From Sclerurus mexicanus (taxonomy: Eukaryota > Chordata > Aves > Passeriformes > Furnariidae), in the NCBI GenBank assembly GCA_013396755.1, contig VWZF01005188.1, forward strand, positions 355,207 through 419,206: 64,000 bases of DNA, written 5' to 3'. Every line of letters starts with the position of its first letter. The stretch's first letter is position 1. Positions 50,837 to 60,780 of the stretch are shown piece after piece. The notes beneath the pieces are model-generated. The model ran no database searches and was not told the origin of the DNA. It saw only the letters and a list, made by a program, of their open reading frames with translations. Made by a program: the position numbers and the translations under genes.

Positions 50837-51277
50837 GGTCGGTAGAGAAAGGACTAGAAACAGGGAGGAGTTCGGGGAGTGGTTAGGTCAGGTCCACGAC
50901 GAGCAAGGAAAAAGGGGGAAGGGTTTTCACATATAGGGCGAACTGTGGGAGGAGTAAGGGGGTGGCCAGCCATATATGGTACAGCTGTACTGCACCACTG
51001 ACTGGCCAATAGGGAAGAGGGAAAGGGACGGCCAATGGGGTGAAGGTAACTGGGGTAAACTGGGGTACAACTGGCCAATAAGAACAACCGGAATAACTAT
51101 TATGACAAGTCCTAATCTAACATAAGAAAACTATCTTAAATAACTGGGGAAAACAAACAGTCCTTCTAATCTACGACGGGCCGCTCCTCCATCCAAAGTG
51201 TGTTATCAGGTTTGTCTTTTGTGCTGGTCTTCTGTTTCCTTCGCCATTCTACATATCTCGGTGATCGTACCCCGACA

Positions 51278-51283
51278 CCTGAC
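51278..51283 (+). repeat. Target-site duplication CCTGAC, right copy
   Basis: Matches 50,738-50,743 exactly. Confidence 0.75.
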
Positions 51284-53929
51284 CTGTAGCCTTTGGCCTT
51301 AGGATTGAGTCCTTTGACCTGAACCACTGTCAGTTTTGTTGTTATATCAATACAGTAGCTTTGCACTTGGTATTTGAACCTGAGACAATTAATTTCAGAG
51401 TAGAGTCACACTATTCTCACGTTGCAAAATCACAGGTAGCTTTTGGTAAAAAATATTTTATAATTACAGGTGCAAGTAATTTTAAGATTGCTCCAAAACA
51501 TAACTCATTCCTAGTTTAAATCAAGGTTAATAGGTTGAACAAAGCATGGAAGATTTTCTTTAATATGCTGTTGGATGTGTGGACAAATCCTCAGTTCTCT
51601 AGAAATATCTGTACTTTCTATCAGGATTAATTTACTTTAAAAACATGATTAGAAGCCCTACACCAAATACACCATGTGCTCATTCTATCCCTGCAAGCAA
51701 ATAAAATGCTCTCTCTTTTCTGGAAATTATGCACTGCCTGGTATTATAAAATATTCTGACCTTAATGGTGGCACAAACAGTAGTTCTGAACAGCCTAACA
51801 ACAACAACAACAAAGAAACCTAAAAGAAATTTAAACACTTTGAGATCATAACAAAATGGACTAAAACATATGTTAGAAATAACTGGCAAGCTTCAAATCC
51901 TTTGAGATACAGGGAAACTCATGATTTCATATGCTGATCTGAACACTTTCTCAAATTTGGAAAACTCATGAGGACACGATCTCATGAGATACTGTGTTAT
52001 TATGTTTTCCGCTTTGGTTAGACATATGGCACAGCATGAACAGCTTTCCTTCCAGTGTTTGGTTTCTCTTATTCAGCCATGAAATACACAGTAAAATGAC
52101 ACTTTCTCCAAACTGCAATCCTTAAAAAATGTTTTATTCTAATTCCAGTTGTGCTTTGGGGTCTCATCTGGTTTTCTTTTCCAGGTGGAAAGACTAATGA
52201 ATTGTACCATGTGATGTACATAATTCAAGTTATTTCATCTTTAAGCAATATCTGCCATTGAAAGTCACTGATGTTACACATTTGCAGAGTCTCTATGCAG
52301 AATACTTATCTTTCTTTGAAAGGTCTTACTTGTAACTCTGTTGTTTTTAACTCAAATAGTCAAAGATAAGTGTGCCTCAGGCTACTTGCTTCCTTCTTTC
52401 CATCCTTAAGTTTTAAATGGCTGAGTGGTTTCCAAGAATGAAGTAAGGAAAAGAACAGTTGACCCCTTTTTTCTGTTAGGGCAGTTGTTCAGTTGAGGTC
52501 AGTGAAGATACGATATTCTGTACCTTTCTTTGCTTTATGGCAGCAGTGAGGGAAGGGATCTGCTTGCCTCGTGCCTGCAGCTTGGAAAGGCATGTCCTCA
52601 CTTGCTCTGGAGGCATGGTACACATGAAATCCGAAGAGCTAAACTCTAAATCTATGTATTTAGTAAAGACAATACACACTGAATTTTGCTGCTAAGTCAA
52701 TAAGTCCATGCATAAATTGATGACTTTGACACCCATTCAACAATCACATCCCTTGACCATTGTTGGGTCCATGCTTCAAAGTATTGTATTAATACAGCTT
52801 CTCAATAAAAAGGTTATAAGAATTTCTCAGCATGGACACAACTGTATGCATGGCCTTTATCTTGGTCTCAAAAACATTACCTAAAGCATTTTTAAAATAT
52901 TTAAAAAAAAAATTAAATGGCTTAAAGCAGACATTTAATATGGAAAATTTCATCTTGAATTATTAAAAAAAGAAAAAAGAGTACATGGATCATGGCTTTC
53001 TAACTGACACCGTTGAGCAAACATGACTACACTTATAGATATTGTTATGGCAGTTAATGCCAGAATATGTGTGGAAAAACCTACACAGCATCTAAATTTA
53101 ATGCTTTCATAGTGAAAAGTATCAAATGTTTCCTAACAAATAGTGATTATTTCACTTTTTCATATCAAGTAAGGTAAGGTCTTTCATACCACACTGGACA
53201 GGAAAATATTTCTCAAATCTTTTTCATTAAATTAAATTTTTTGTTTAGAGGGTTCTAAAACAGTACGTTTTACTCCCTAAAAATATTTTAATTTAAAAAA
53301 AATAAATTGAAGATTAAAAATAAAAATAGCCTTGATTTCCTTTCACGTAAACTGTGGTTCAGTTTTACTAGAACAGGTTTCTAGCAGCACTGCATATTCT
53401 TGGCCTTACCTTGAGAAGCTGTCAGATTCTCACTTGCTAAATGTTCTCAGAAGTCTCTCAGCTTGTTAGCTGCATTGTGTGACTTCACAGGTCTAGCTTT
53501 GCAGTGACTACAGACATCATGGTGGCTGTAAATCCCATGTAATGCTTAACTACTTAGAGAGTAACCATAAACCACTGAACTTGTGATTACAGCTTTTTCC
53601 TTCCTCCAGAAATTGTCTATGAGAAAGGTTATATTTGGTCTTTCTATGATAGAATAGTGGAAGGCAACCCACAAAGGCTCTGCTTCCAAGACCTTTCTAA
53701 ACAGAGGAATCCTCTTTTCTGCCATATGGCATCTTCAAGTACATTTTCCTAGAGTCAGTTTAAACTATACTCTAAGGATTTTCTGTGCTAGTGGAAAGCC
53801 TGAGCAACTCTCCCTGGTCTGCACTGGATGGATGTTTCTATGCTATGTATTTCATTACAGAGGACTAAAAGGAGGGTTGGAAGCTTTTATTTAAGTTGCC
53901 TGGGAGATGCTGAAGAGAGGATTCTTGGT
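51284..53929. other. Non-coding stretch between two ERVK-like LTRs
   Basis: AT-rich, with no gene or internal retroviral sequence recognised. A short (CAA)n run sits at 51,797-51,813. Because the two flanking LTRs differ in sequence and each has its own target duplication, this interval is host DNA and not the interior of a provirus. Confidence 0.6.
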
Positions 53930-53935
53930 GGAAAT
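53930..53935 (+). repeat. Target-site duplication GGAAAT, left copy
   Basis: Six bases identical to 54,318-54,323, abutting the LTR end. Confidence 0.85.
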
Positions 53936-53990
53936 TGTTGCGGAGAGGGAAGCCAGACTGACAATCAATATGATTGATAAGCAAGCTTCG

Positions 53991-53996
53991 TTTATT
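53991..53996 (-). promoter_or_regulatory. AATAAA polyadenylation signal of the 382-bp LTR
   Basis: TTTATT on the plus strand; on the minus strand AATAAA lies about 20 bases after the TATA box, as expected at the R boundary. Confidence 0.75.
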
Positions 53997-54013
53997 GACA
54001 CACTTAATAGCTC

Positions 54014-54021
54014 TTATATAC
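54014..54021 (-). promoter_or_regulatory. TATA box of the 382-bp LTR
   Basis: GTATATAA on the minus strand, preceded by U3 and followed by R/U5 landmarks. The core is perfect. Confidence 0.75.
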
Positions 54022-54317
54022 CTTTCACACAAAACACAACAAAGGCGGTTTCTCTAGCAAGCATCTTATTGGTTAATACTACCACGGTTATACTTATTTG
54101 CTTATACAGTTGTATCTAAGTTCTTCACTTCAAGGATCAAAGTTCTCGTTTCTCACTCGCCTACTGCAGCTAAAGCTTTCTTCCACAGACATACCATCCT
54201 GGCCTTATCTGCTAAGACATTCCACAGCAGGGATTTTGCAGCAAGGCGCACTAAATTTTCTCACCGACCATTTGCTGAAGTGACCCATGACCCCGCTCTA
54301 TTAACCATTTCCCAACA

Positions 54318-54323
54318 GGAAAT
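54318..54323 (+). repeat. Target-site duplication GGAAAT, right copy
   Basis: Exact match to 53,930-53,935. Confidence 0.85.
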
Positions 54324-55723
54324 GGCATGGGAATGGTCAGATGGAGGAGCTTTGAACCAATGGTGTTGCTTTATTATGAGTCATATGCAAAAAAAAAAAA
54401 AAAAAAGGACATTCTGGGGTCTCTGCGATGTTTAATTTATACAAAATATGGAAGATATGAGAGAGATTTCTATATCTTGCCACTCAATGAGTCTATCTTC
54501 AAGGATCAGTTTGTCTGTAAGAGAGTGATACACACTTTAACAGAGAAAAAAAGTAATACCTAGACTAAATGCAATTTCTGTCCAGTCCTAGAAAGTATTC
54601 ACACAAACACATATGGAAAGGTAAGACTTTCAACCTCTTCTGTCTCACTTAACCACACTGCTCTTTCCTCCTTTGGAGACAGAACCCACATTTCCAGAGG
54701 TTCAGGAAGGTCTAGAGAATGTCCATAGTGAATGCTCGTTTTCGGTTATGGTTAAATAAAATGAAGATTTATGTAGCAGACAACAGGATAGTCTCAAATG
54801 TAAGGCATCTTCCTCCACACTCTCATATGAATAAAGGTGCAAGAATCATGTATAATAATTCTATATTTATTAAAAAAGCTAAATACTTTGCATTTTCAAT
54901 GTACTTTCTGAATCATCTCTGTATTTGTTTCTACTCATTTAATATGTGTCATTATTGCAAATAGAAAAAACTAAACAAAAGGTTAAAAAACAGTAAACTA
55001 AACCAAAACATGATGAAACAGACATATAATTTTGTTTTTTTGGACTTATATCTATCCATTTTTCCTGAGGCCCATAAACTGGAATCTTTTCTGCTTTAAA
55101 GGTCTCATAATATCTTTCAACAATGAGAATGAGGATAAAACAGGAATATTCTCAGATAAAAATAACCCCTTTCCCTTTTTTTTCCTTTTTTTCTCACTAT
55201 GATGAAATCATATTTTGGTCACTGTTGTGGCTAATATCAGCAGCTCTCTGAGGACATTCAAACAAAACTCAGGGAAAAAATAAACGTAGATAAAAATGCT
55301 ATGCATTACTTTGCAATACACAGCTATGCATCATTCACAATATCTTTATAATGCAATACTGTTTGGATGTTTCAGTCTGGAAAGAAGCCCAAGTGTTTCC
55401 AGGCACTTTAAGAGCACATGAAATTATGATTGGGGACCATATTTAAACCACCTACTCTACATGCCTAATTTAGGCTTTGTTACTAATATAGTGTTTAAAT
55501 TTAAGAGTGAGATGAGTGATCCAGGCCTGCCAGATCTTGCCTCCACTACAGCTGGTGAGAATGAAATAGCTGTGACTCCTAATTTGATCACTGGAGGTGG
55601 GATTCATCTCACCTAACTTTTCACACATGAAAAATAGTCATTTAAATCTGGGCTGGCAACCTTTCTTTTGGTGGAGAGAGGGAGATACCTCGACAGTGCC
55701 TCTCCTGCTGTCACCTGTTTCAG
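54324..55723. other. Non-coding stretch, no gene recognised
   Basis: AT-rich, with no coding sequence recognised. A pure A18 run is at 54,389-54,406, about 70 bases beyond the LTR. The end of the interval carries the pyrimidine-rich stretch that would serve as the acceptor for the candidate exon. Confidence 0.5.
54389..54406 (+). repeat. A18 homopolymer
   Basis: Eighteen uninterrupted A. No retrocopy is recognisable upstream; only ordinary sequence separates it from the LTR. Confidence 0.95.
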
Positions 55724-55801
55724 AAAGGTTTCCACCCAGGCTGGACAGGCAGGACCTAGTTGATCCCAGACAACTTAAAAAGGAGTTGAAAATGGAACTT
55801 G
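55724..55801 (+). other. Candidate internal coding exon, 78 nt (unproven)
   Basis: A long pyrimidine-rich run ends in CACCTGTTTCAG at 55,723, a near-consensus acceptor. The open segment closes at CTTG, and the intron would begin GTGAGT at 55,802, a near-perfect donor. The segment is 78 nt, a multiple of three, with phase 1 at both ends, so inclusion or skipping would keep a frame. In that frame it encodes 26 residues such as RFPPRLDRQDLVDP followed by RQLKKELKMEL, charged and helix-prone. The frame is also open upstream to 55,597. I do not recognise the peptide. Chance pairs of good splice sites are common in vertebrate DNA, so confidence is low without conservation or transcript support. Confidence 0.25.
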
Positions 55802-56482
55802 GTGAGTAGATGTGTGCATTTTAAAAGATACTTTTAACCCAGTCATTCATGTTGTTAATTTAAGGACTATTTGCAGTATTAATAGAATGATTCCTCCAGA
55901 AGTCCTGCCACTTTTGTCAAGTATTAGGAAAAGTCCTGCCTATGTGAATCATTTGTGACCATGTAATAAATTTATATCGGGAGATTAAAGTGCAGGGATG
56001 TGAGAAGTCTGCCAAAGCTAATAAACTTTCCCCGGAGATGTTACAACAAAGATGCACTCTGAATAAATAACATCATTTACGAGTGGCCTGTCCAACCCTG
56101 GGCCAGCACCTGGGCTCTGCCCCACCTCCACTCTCAGAGAACACTGCTTGGCTACAAACGAGCAGGGAGACAATGTCATATTCTCTTTTCCAACAAATCC
56201 AGCTATAGTTAAAAACCTGTGGTGAATGGACCAATAGAGCAAATTTCCTATATTCCCAAGTGATTTTTGACCTCACCCACATGTAAACAAAATTTCTGGG
56301 AGAAAATATTTTAGGGAAAAGCAAATAATTATGCATTCTTTCTGAAACAGACTTTCTGTCACAGTAAATGTAAACAGGCAGGTTACTGGATGACAATTTT
56401 TTCCTTCAAAATCTGCTATGGCTTTAATCTTGCATATATTTCCTTTGCTCTTGCTAGTTCCCAGAGTTAAAGTTCTACTCTC
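55802..56482. other. Non-coding stretch before the CR1 element
   Basis: No recognised coding sequence. Minus-strand frames at 56,018-56,396 are open for 75-107 codons without motifs. Confidence 0.5.
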
Positions 56483-57423
56483 ACAGGATCACAGAATCAA
56501 AGCATATGCTGAGTTGGAAGGATCATCAAGTCCAACTCCTGGCCCTGCACAGAAACATCCCCAAGAGTCACACCATATTCCTGAGAGTGTCATCCAAATG
56601 TTTCCTGGACTCTTTTAGGCTTGGTACTCTAACCACTTCCCTGGGGAACCTGTTCCAGTGCCCAACCACCCTCTGGGTAAAGAACCTCTTTCTAATATCC
56701 AGCCTAAACCTTTCCTGACACAACTTCAGGCCATTTGCTCAGGTCCTGTGACTGGTCACCATAGAGAAGACATCAGTGTCTGCCCCTCCTCTTCCCTTTA
56801 TGAGGAAGTTGTAACTGCAATGAGCTTTCCCCACAGACTCCTCTTCTCCAGGATGAATAGACCAAGTGCCCTCAGCTGCTTCTCATACAGCTTCTCCTCA
56901 AGGAACTTCACTGTCTTCATTGCCCTCCTTTTGATGCTCTCTAATGTCTTAATATCTGTCTTTGTGGCACCCAAAACTGCACACTATATTCCAGGTGAGG
57001 CAGCCTCAGTGCAGAGCAGAGAGGGACAATCCTCTCCCTCAGCTGGCTGGCAACACTTTCCCTGATGCCCCCTAGGACACAGTTGGCCCTCCTGACTGCC
57101 AGGGCACTGCTGACTCATATTCAGCTTGCCATCAATCAGGACCTCCTTCCATGGCACTGCTTTCCAGCATCTCATTCCCCAGTCTGTACATCCAGGGTTG
57201 CCCCATCCCAGGTGCAGAATCTGGCAGTTCCCCTTGTTGAACTTCCAATGGTTGGTGATTGCCCAGTCCTCTAATTTGCTGAGGTCTTTCTGCAGGGCCT
57301 CTCTGCCTTTGAAGGAGTCAATAGCTCCTCCCAGTTTTGTGTCATCTGCAAACTTGTGTGGTATCCCTTCCAGTCCTGTGTCCAAGTCATTCATGAAGAT
57401 GTTGAAGAGGGCAGGGCTTTGGA
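56483..57423 (-). mobile_element. CR1 LINE, 5'-truncated, relatively well preserved
   Basis: On the minus strand this is the 3' part of an avian CR1 element. From the right end it enters ORF2 within the reverse-transcriptase domain: residues like MNDLDTGLEGIPHKFADDTK show the FADD catalytic box (about 57,394-57,320), followed by the DWAITNHWKFNKGNCQILHL block. After a frameshift come KLNMSQQCPGSQEGQ, the end of ORF2 and the 3' untranslated region. The 3' end lies at the left, where GATTCTGTGATCC on the minus strand resembles the CR1 octamer tail (ATTCTATG-type). The main open piece is 136 codons at 56,984-57,394. Frameshifts and the lost N-terminal half make it non-autonomous. It is the youngest-looking CR1 copy in the window. 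Plus-strand frames across it are shadows. Confidence 0.95.
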
Positions 57424-59759
57424 CAAACCAAAGATTGTATTAAAGATTGCTGAAGCCTACAGTTTTTCATCTAATTGTATCAGTCATATATAAACAAGAA
57501 TTTTAATAAAAGTAATAAATTCAATAAAAATGTAAAAGAAGTGTAAAACAGTAAACTGGAGCCAAATAAATAAGCAGTAAATAAAAAGAATGTCAAAGCA
57601 GAAAAGAGCAATATCTAAATCCCATAAATCACAAATTAGGTTGATGTCTATCACATTTGTGCTTTAATGTTCACTTGAATTAAGTTCTAAATTCCCAGGA
57701 GAGTGTGGGGAGAATAATCTACGTTATCTTAGGGAAGAACTCTATATAATTCTCCATGTTATGAGTGGGTTGTGGAGACATTTCTTTCCTCCAAGCTGCT
57801 GAAATAACATCTCACAATTACTTAATAATAAGAAAGAATGAAAAGACAGTTAGGAAGGAAGATGCTGAGACTCTCGTTTTATGAATCACATTATGGATTT
57901 CTGGCATGTCTCTTTTTTTGTTCTTCCAAGTATTTCAATGGCCAATGAGACTATGGCTTTTCATCTGAGAGGCTTTGCAATCATATTCTTATCTCCATTT
58001 TTAACATACTCCTTAATCAGATATTTTCTCTTGGTTGGTGAATATTCCCCTTCTGGTTTGAGTGTAAACTTATGGCTGGAAAAAAGTGTTTATTTTAGTA
58101 CTCTATGGAAATGATGGGTTGAAAATTTTATGGTCAAGACTCTCAATTTCTCTTCTTCTTATATAATTGTATTCTATAATTTTCTAACACTTGTTTTGTA
58201 ATCTTCATGTGAATGCACGACACTGTTATGCTCCTCAATGCATTATCCTTCTGCCCATTCAATTCTTCACTAAAATTACAGCTGAAAAGTCTAGCTATAA
58301 AAATTTACAAGTTACTTGACTTCAGCTGACCTATTTTGCTCACATGATAAAAACAAATGTACTGTCTGTAAAGTCCTCCCTCCCTGAGCAACTACGGTAG
58401 TCACTTAAAATCTGGATCCCTTGTTAGCAGATTTTGAGTAAAATTCTTACTTTGATCTGTGTGTTGTCACTGATAGTATTTTATGCTAAGAGACAACTTC
58501 TGAAAACATATTTTGATTAGCCATAGCTGGCATTTTCTCTTGTTGCAAATGTATGGGTGACAGTGATTTAAGAGAAATATGAAGGCTCAGTCTGGTCCTG
58601 TCTCATCACTAAAGCTGTCATTCACATGTGCAATGGAGAAACCACGCACTCCAGATGCAGAATAACTGTAAATTGCTGTGAATTTACCTCTTAGTGAAGG
58701 TAAAGAAACTTATGACAGCTGCAGTACCTTGATTCCACAGTCTCTGACCATAAGGTAGCAACTCTAACCTTGGTATTGTAATAGCATATTTAAAGTTAAT
58801 AAACTATGTGGAGCCTCATTAAACTTTGGGAAGCTCAATACAAGTACACATGCCAGCTCTGAGGGCTGTATATTTTGAAGACAGTCTGTAGAAGGTCCCT
58901 TTTCAAAAGTTTAATAAATCAGAGTAATAAAAAAATATCCTGATGGCTGAAATTAGCTCCTACTGGATGGCCCTGAACAGCACTGAACATGCCACCTCAA
59001 AAGCCACAGCTAAAAGACGAAACCAATGGACACAGTAGTTTGTGCATCAGTTTCTGGTTTTTGCTCCTAGATCTTCCTAGAATTTCTCCTAAGAACTTTT
59101 TGAGGAACTGAGGGGTGACTACTATCACTAGAAAAGGGTTGCTACAGTGGGCTAAGTTGGCCAGCAAGCTCTAGTCACTTTTAACAAGCTCTGTAAGATG
59201 TTCTTGATCAAAAGCTCCTTTTCTGTTTGCAGATAACTCCTGATTTTGAAGGGCCAAGCACCCTCCCAGTAGGTGCCAGGGAGAGTCCTATGTAACTGTC
59301 TGTGCAGAAATAGGCACAGAAGGGTAAAGGTGGCTCTGCTGTAAACAGCGTGTATGTGTACTGATAGTGATGAAGGTGAAGTGCTACAGAGCATGGTCCT
59401 CACCGCCTGCTGAAGCAGTTCTTCCTGATGTGCCAGAGTTCAACTCAAACTGAGCTCCTGAGGGAGGATGCATCCCTGAGGCTGCAAGGATGACTGATCC
59501 TGTTTCTTGGGCTGGAGAAAATAGTCCCCTTGCTTTTAGGAAGTGTGCACTGGGAAAGGGTCTGTGCAATCAAGTAAAGCAGCTGCGGGAGGATGTCAGG
59601 AGGCAGTGCAGCAACAGAGATGGTAAGAAAAATACTGACTGTATCTTCTTCAATGGTGTGAAGATCTAACTGCATTGAGTGAAGAGTAGACCAAGTCTGT
59701 GGTTACCAGAGTCTTCTTTGATGGTAAAGACTGGAATCCTTTGCTTCTTATACTAGGAG
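57424..59759. other. Non-coding stretch, no gene recognised
   Basis: AT-rich host DNA up to about 59,150, then somewhat GC-richer. The part from 59,400 to 59,759 may include diverged 5' sequence of the following CR1 copy, but I cannot show that. No motif-bearing frame is present. Confidence 0.45.
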
Positions 59760-60780
59760 CTTAACTCCTGTGCCATCTGCAAGTCTGTAGTTATGGTGGA
59801 GGTTCAGTGCCAATGTAGCAAATGAAGGGCTGAGAGCTGTGTCCAATAAAGCACCAGAACAGGTTGAGCCTAAGTCTTACAGCAGCATCAGGAGGAAGAA
59901 GAAGTATGAGCCGTAGGAGACTCCTTGCTGCAGGGGATGGATGCCATCCATCATCTGGTTTCTAGGGATGTTTGCTGCTTGCCAGACATTAGGATCCAGG
60001 GGACCAGCTTGCCAAGTTTTTTCTGGTGCTCTGCTGCTCTTCCTTGTGGGCACCAAGGGCTTGTAGGGGAAGCCTGGATTGTAACAACTGTGACATCACT
60101 CTTGAGGTGAAGACCAAGGGCATGGGGGCCCAGGTGACATCTCCTTGATTCATCCACTGAGGGATAAGGGCTTGATGAAAAATAAATGGAACCTATGGGT
60201 CAACAAGCAGTTGTACAGTCAGTGTTAACAACAGGGCTTTGGCTTTTCACAAGTTTGGGATCCTCTCTGAGGACTGAGATAAATATGGCATGACCAAGTG
60301 CAGCAAATACCAAGTGGAAAATTGTCAACAGGCTGGCCAGCCTGGGAAGGAGAGCTCTAAACCAGGAATAAAGATGCAATCAGGGGAAGTAGTGATGACT
60401 CACAACTAACTGAAGAGATTGTGGACTGGATCAGTAAGTGAGCACAGGATGAGACCAGCAGAAGAGACCTTGAAAATAGTGAAACAGGGTAGAAGAGTGG
60501 TCCTGAAGAACTGGTTCATTTTCAAGGATCATATTCCCATGCTCAAGTTTTATCCATTCTGATGAGTGTTCAAGCAAATATGGCAGCAGACCTGCATGGA
60601 TGAGCAAAAAGCTCTTCTTTAAAATTAAACATCGAAATCTAGTGAACAGGAGTTGGAAGCAGGGATAGAGTTTCTATAGGAGGAATATGACTCAGAAGGA
60701 ATACAAGGGCATGTCTGAGTGTGCAGAGGCAGGGTTAGAAAAGGAAAAGCCCATCTGGGGTTGTATCTGGCAAGGGTCAT
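59760..60780 (+). mobile_element. CR1 LINE fragment spanning ORF1 end and ORF2 start, old
   Basis: The plus strand carries wording of the CR1 ORF1 region and then of the ORF2 endonuclease region, in the right order. The ORF1 side includes 'gccagacattaggatccagg', 'accagcttgccaag', 'tgggtcaacaagcagttgta' and 'caacagggctttggctttt' (tryptophan, valine, asparagine, lysine, then a QQGFGF block), and 'caggctggccagcctgggaa'. The ORF2 side includes 'gatcatattcccatgctcaa', 'ccctgcatggatgagcaaaa'-like sequence encoding PAWMSKKLL, and 'gaatacaagggcatgtctga' encoding EYKGMSE. Stops (for example TAA inside the QCQQQ-type motif near 60,225) and frameshifts make it non-coding. The 5' boundary is uncertain; the 3' side stops before the reverse-transcriptase core. 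Such 5'-proximal CR1 pieces are scarcer than 3' ends. Confidence 0.68.

Larger units (their letters stand above)
50744..51277 (-). mobile_element. ERVK-like solo LTR, 534 bp, minus strand
   Basis: On the minus strand the LTR begins TGTCGGGGTACGATC and ends CTATAGGTTCGTGACG. The order is correct for a retroviral LTR: U3, then the TATA box CTATATAA (50,829-50,836), an AATAAA signal 16 bases further (50,807-50,812), then the R/U5 segment GGCCATTTTGCACCCCACC leading to the end. The close spacing of TATA and AATAAA is known from many bird ERVK LTRs. Perfect 6-bp CCTGAC repeats flank it. The 3' end is CG instead of the usual CA, most simply one A-to-G change. CpGs are still numerous, which suggests moderate age. 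No internal retroviral sequence adjoins it, so it is a solo LTR. Short open frames across it are not genes. Confidence 0.85.
53936..54317 (-). mobile_element. ERVK-like solo LTR, 382 bp, minus strand
   Basis: Read on the minus strand the LTR begins TGTTGGGAAATGG and ends CCCTCTCCGCAACA, so the terminal inverted repeat is TGTTG...CAACA. The TATA box GTATATAAGAGC (54,014-54,021 for the core) is followed by AATAAACGAAGC (signal at 53,991-53,996) and then a U5 segment of about 55 bases. Both flanks carry the perfect 6-bp duplication GGAAAT. All landmarks are intact, which suggests a fairly recent insertion by a betaretrovirus-like (ERVK-type) element followed by loss of the interior. It shares no obvious sequence with the LTR at 50.7 kb apart from general layout, so the two belong to different families. 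Confidence 0.9.

Noticed and set aside
50738..54323. The two minus-strand ERVK-like LTRs as the ends of one provirus
   Set aside because: They differ in sequence and length, each has its own target duplication, and the sequence between them is not retroviral.
56658..57065. 135-codon plus-strand open frame
   Set aside because: It is antisense to the CR1 reverse-transcriptase frame and 3' region.
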